A DNA stretch of 6,447 bases from Pseudomonadota bacterium (GTDB lineage: Bacteria; Pseudomonadota; Alphaproteobacteria; Caulobacterales; Caulobacteraceae). The notes beneath the pieces were generated by a model. That model saw only the letters and a program-made list of their open reading frames with translations. It was not told the origin of the DNA and searched no databases. Position numbers and translations under genes: made by a program. Numbering within the stretch: position 1 is the stretch's first letter; every line of letters begins with the position of its first letter. Shown one piece after another: positions 5,184-6,447 of the stretch. The stretch spans positions 1 to 6,447 of the forward strand of contig JAEYQX010000255.1 of assembly GCA_023409795.1 (NCBI GenBank), read 5' to 3'.

Positions 5184-6206
5184 ATGGCGTCGATGAACCG
5201 GCAGTGGGTCTTGCGAAAGCGCCCGCAGGGGCTGATCCAGCCCGGCGACCTGGAACTGGTCGAGAGCCCGTTGGGTGAGCTGGCGGCGGGCGAGGTCCTG
5301 GTGCGCACCGTCTACCTGTCGCTGGACCCGACCAACCGCACCTGGATGAACGACACCGAGGGCTACCTGCCGCCGGTCGGCCTGGGCGAGGTCATGCGCG
5401 GCCTGACCCTGGGTGTGGTCGAGCAGTCGCGCTCGGACCGGTTTGCCCCGGGCGATCTGGTCAGTCCCCAGTCGGGCGGCTGGGCCGACTATGCCGTGGT
5501 GCCCGAGGCGGGCCTGCGCAAGCTGCATCGCGTGCCCGGCCTGCCGCTGACGACCAACCTGTCGGTCCTGGGCATGACCGGCATGACCGCCTATTTCGGC
5601 ATCACCGACGTGCTCAAGGTCCAGCCGGGCGAGACCCTGGTCGTCTCGGCGGCGGCCGGGGCCGTGGGCTCGATCGCCGGCCAGATCGCCCGGCTGCGCG
5701 GGGCGCGGGTCATCGGCATCGCGGGCGGGCCGGACAAGTGCCGCTGGCTGACCCGGGACCTGGGCTTCGACGCCGCCATCGACTACAAGGCCGAGGACGT
5801 GGGCGAGGCCCTGGATCGCCTGGCTCCCGAAGGCATCGACCTGAACTTCGAGAACGTCGGCGGCGACATCATGATCGCCGTCTTCAACCGGCTGAAGGTC
5901 CATGGCCGCATGGCGGTCTGCGGCCTGATCTCGGCCTATAATGCCACCCGGATGCCGCCGTCGCCGAACTTTGCGCGGATCATCACCCATCGCCTCAACG
6001 TCCAGGGCTTCCTGGTGCTGGACTATGCCCATCGCGGGGCCGAGATGGCGGCCGAGATGGGCCCCTGGCTGACCGAGGGCAAGATCCAGTGGAAGGTCCA
6101 TGTCGACCATGGGCTGGAAGGAGCGGTCGAGTCGCTGAACCGCCTGTTCACCGGCCAGCATGACGGCAAGCTGATGGTCCGGGTCTCCGAAGAACCGGCC
6201 GCCTGA
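5184..6206 (+). CDS. NADP-dependent MDR oxidoreductase (CurA/prostaglandin reductase-like)
   Basis: Zinc-independent medium-chain dehydrogenase/reductase of the alkenal/curcumin/prostaglandin reductase branch, which reduces the C=C bond of alpha,beta-unsaturated carbonyls with NADPH. It has 340 residues, the usual length. The N-terminal GroES-like part has the branch signature YLSLDPTNRTWM (44-55). GMTGMTAYFG (130-139) precedes the Rossmann fold, whose nucleotide-binding motif is AAAGAVG (156-162). NFENVGG (221-227) and the C-terminal GKLMVRV are also typical. There are no structural or catalytic zinc-ligand clusters. The ATG at 5184 is preceded by GGAGG at 5174-5178, an ideal Shine-Dalgarno; a second ATG at 5193 is less well placed. 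The next gene starts 3 nt after the stop, so the two are probably co-transcribed. No EcfG promoter is seen between the sRNA terminator and this gene. The native substrate is unknown. Confidence 0.92.
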   Translation: MASMNRQWVLRKRPQGLIQPGDLELVESPLGELAAGEVLVRTVYLSLDPTNRTWMNDTEGYLPPVGLGEVMRGLTLGVVEQSRSDRFAPGDLVSPQSGGWADYAVVPEAGLRKLHRVPGLPLTTNLSVLGMTGMTAYFGITDVLKVQPGETLVVSAAAGAVGSIAGQIARLRGARVIGIAGGPDKCRWLTRDLGFDAAIDYKAEDVGEALDRLAPEGIDLNFENVGGDIMIAVFNRLKVHGRMAVCGLISAYNATRMPPSPNFARIITHRLNVQGFLVLDYAHRGAEMAAEMGPWLTEGKIQWKVHVDHGLEGAVESLNRLFTGQHDGKLMVRVSEEPAA

Positions 6207-6209
6207 CCC

Positions 6210-6447
6210 ATGGCCCATGCCCTGAACAGCCATTTCGAGGACCTGAGCGTCGGCCAGGTCATTCCCCTGGGGGCCTGCGCCGTCGACGACGAGGCGCTGC
6301 TGATGTTCGCGGCCCGGTTCGCGCCGGGCTGGGACGTCAGCTATGGCGCGCCCGATGCCCTGGTCTATGCCCTGTGGAGCCGGATGTCGGCCGAGAAGGC
6401 CAGCGGCTGGGCGGGCTTCAAGATGCTGGCCATCGACGGCATCCGAT
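6210..6447 (+). CDS. MaoC-like acyl dehydratase (partial, 3' end beyond window)
   Basis: The frame opens at ATG 6210, 3 nt after the oxidoreductase stop, and stays open for 79 codons to the window end. The N-terminus, with HFEDLSVGQVIPLGACAVDD followed by FAARFAP, matches the opening of MaoC/hot-dog-fold dehydratases (R-specific enoyl-CoA hydratase type), in which FEDLxVG...P and FAxxFDP are typical. Here Asp of FDP is replaced by Ala (RFAPGWD). The catalytic Asp/His of the hydratase motif is not recognisable in the visible part, so activity cannot be judged. Coupling to an enoyl/alkenal reductase-like MDR suggests a role in acyl-CoA or unsaturated carbonyl metabolism, by inference. Confidence 0.78.
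   Translation, partial: MAHALNSHFEDLSVGQVIPLGACAVDDEALLMFAARFAPGWDVSYGAPDALVYALWSRMSAEKASGWAGFKMLAIDGIR

Noticed and set aside
5242..5262. GGAAC followed by CGTT on the plus strand inside the oxidoreductase gene
   Set aside because: The spacer is only 12 nt and the site lies inside a coding region, so it does not fit an EcfG promoter.
4980..6233. Long minus-strand ORF (417 codons) opposite the MDR oxidoreductase
   Set aside because: It is antisense to a well-recognised gene, with His/Gln/Arg/Gly-rich composition typical of a mirror frame in GC-rich DNA; no family motif, and it runs through the sRNA.
1..6447. CRISPR arrays, insertion sequences, tRNA/rRNA genes, phage elements
   Set aside because: No spaced direct repeats, transposase motifs, terminal inverted repeats or tRNA-like cloverleafs were found; the window looks like ordinary chromosomal core.

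Overview
The window looks like a Caulobacteraceae chromosome (Caulobacter, Brevundimonas or Phenylobacterium type). It is GC-rich, its PhyR and NepR sequences are of caulobacterial type, and it carries the divergent phyR / nepR-ecfG-phyK core of the alphaproteobacterial general stress response (GSR). The genus cannot be fixed from sequence alone.

Layout. Positions 1-617 (minus) hold the 5' part of the GTPase gene obg/cgtA, interrupted by an in-frame TAA exactly where the family has a conserved Tyr. Positions 729-869 (minus) hold a 46-residue entericidin-type lipoprotein gene with its own terminator. Positions 948-3513 (minus) are a compact operon, nepR-ecfG-phyK: anti-sigma factor, ECF sigma factor and sensor kinase, overlapping or nearly abutting. 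Positions 3704-4492 (plus) are phyR, the anti-anti-sigma response regulator, closed by an intrinsic terminator. Positions 4574-4861 (minus) encode a small single-pass membrane protein of unknown function. Positions ~4985-5094 (plus) are a promoter-to-terminator unit of about 110 nt with no convincing ORF, interpreted as the small RNA GsrN. Positions 5184-6206 (plus) encode a zinc-independent MDR oxidoreductase (CurA/prostaglandin reductase type), followed by the start of a MaoC-like dehydratase gene that runs off the window.

How it works together. In this pathway, stress activates PhyK, which phosphorylates PhyR. Phospho-PhyR exposes its sigma-like domain and captures NepR, freeing EcfG to transcribe promoters of the form GGAAC-N16/17-CGTT. 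I found five exact GGAAC-N16-CGTT sites, all intergenic, all correctly oriented and each about 35-45 nt upstream of a start: nepR-ecfG-phyK, phyR, the entericidin gene, the small membrane protein gene and the sRNA. The window is therefore a self-regulated GSR island containing both the regulators and three likely outputs. The obg, MDR and MaoC genes have no such site and appear to be flanking housekeeping or metabolic genes.

The items most worth a second look are the gsrN-like sRNA, the uncharacterised membrane protein divergent from it, and the premature stop in the normally essential obg gene.
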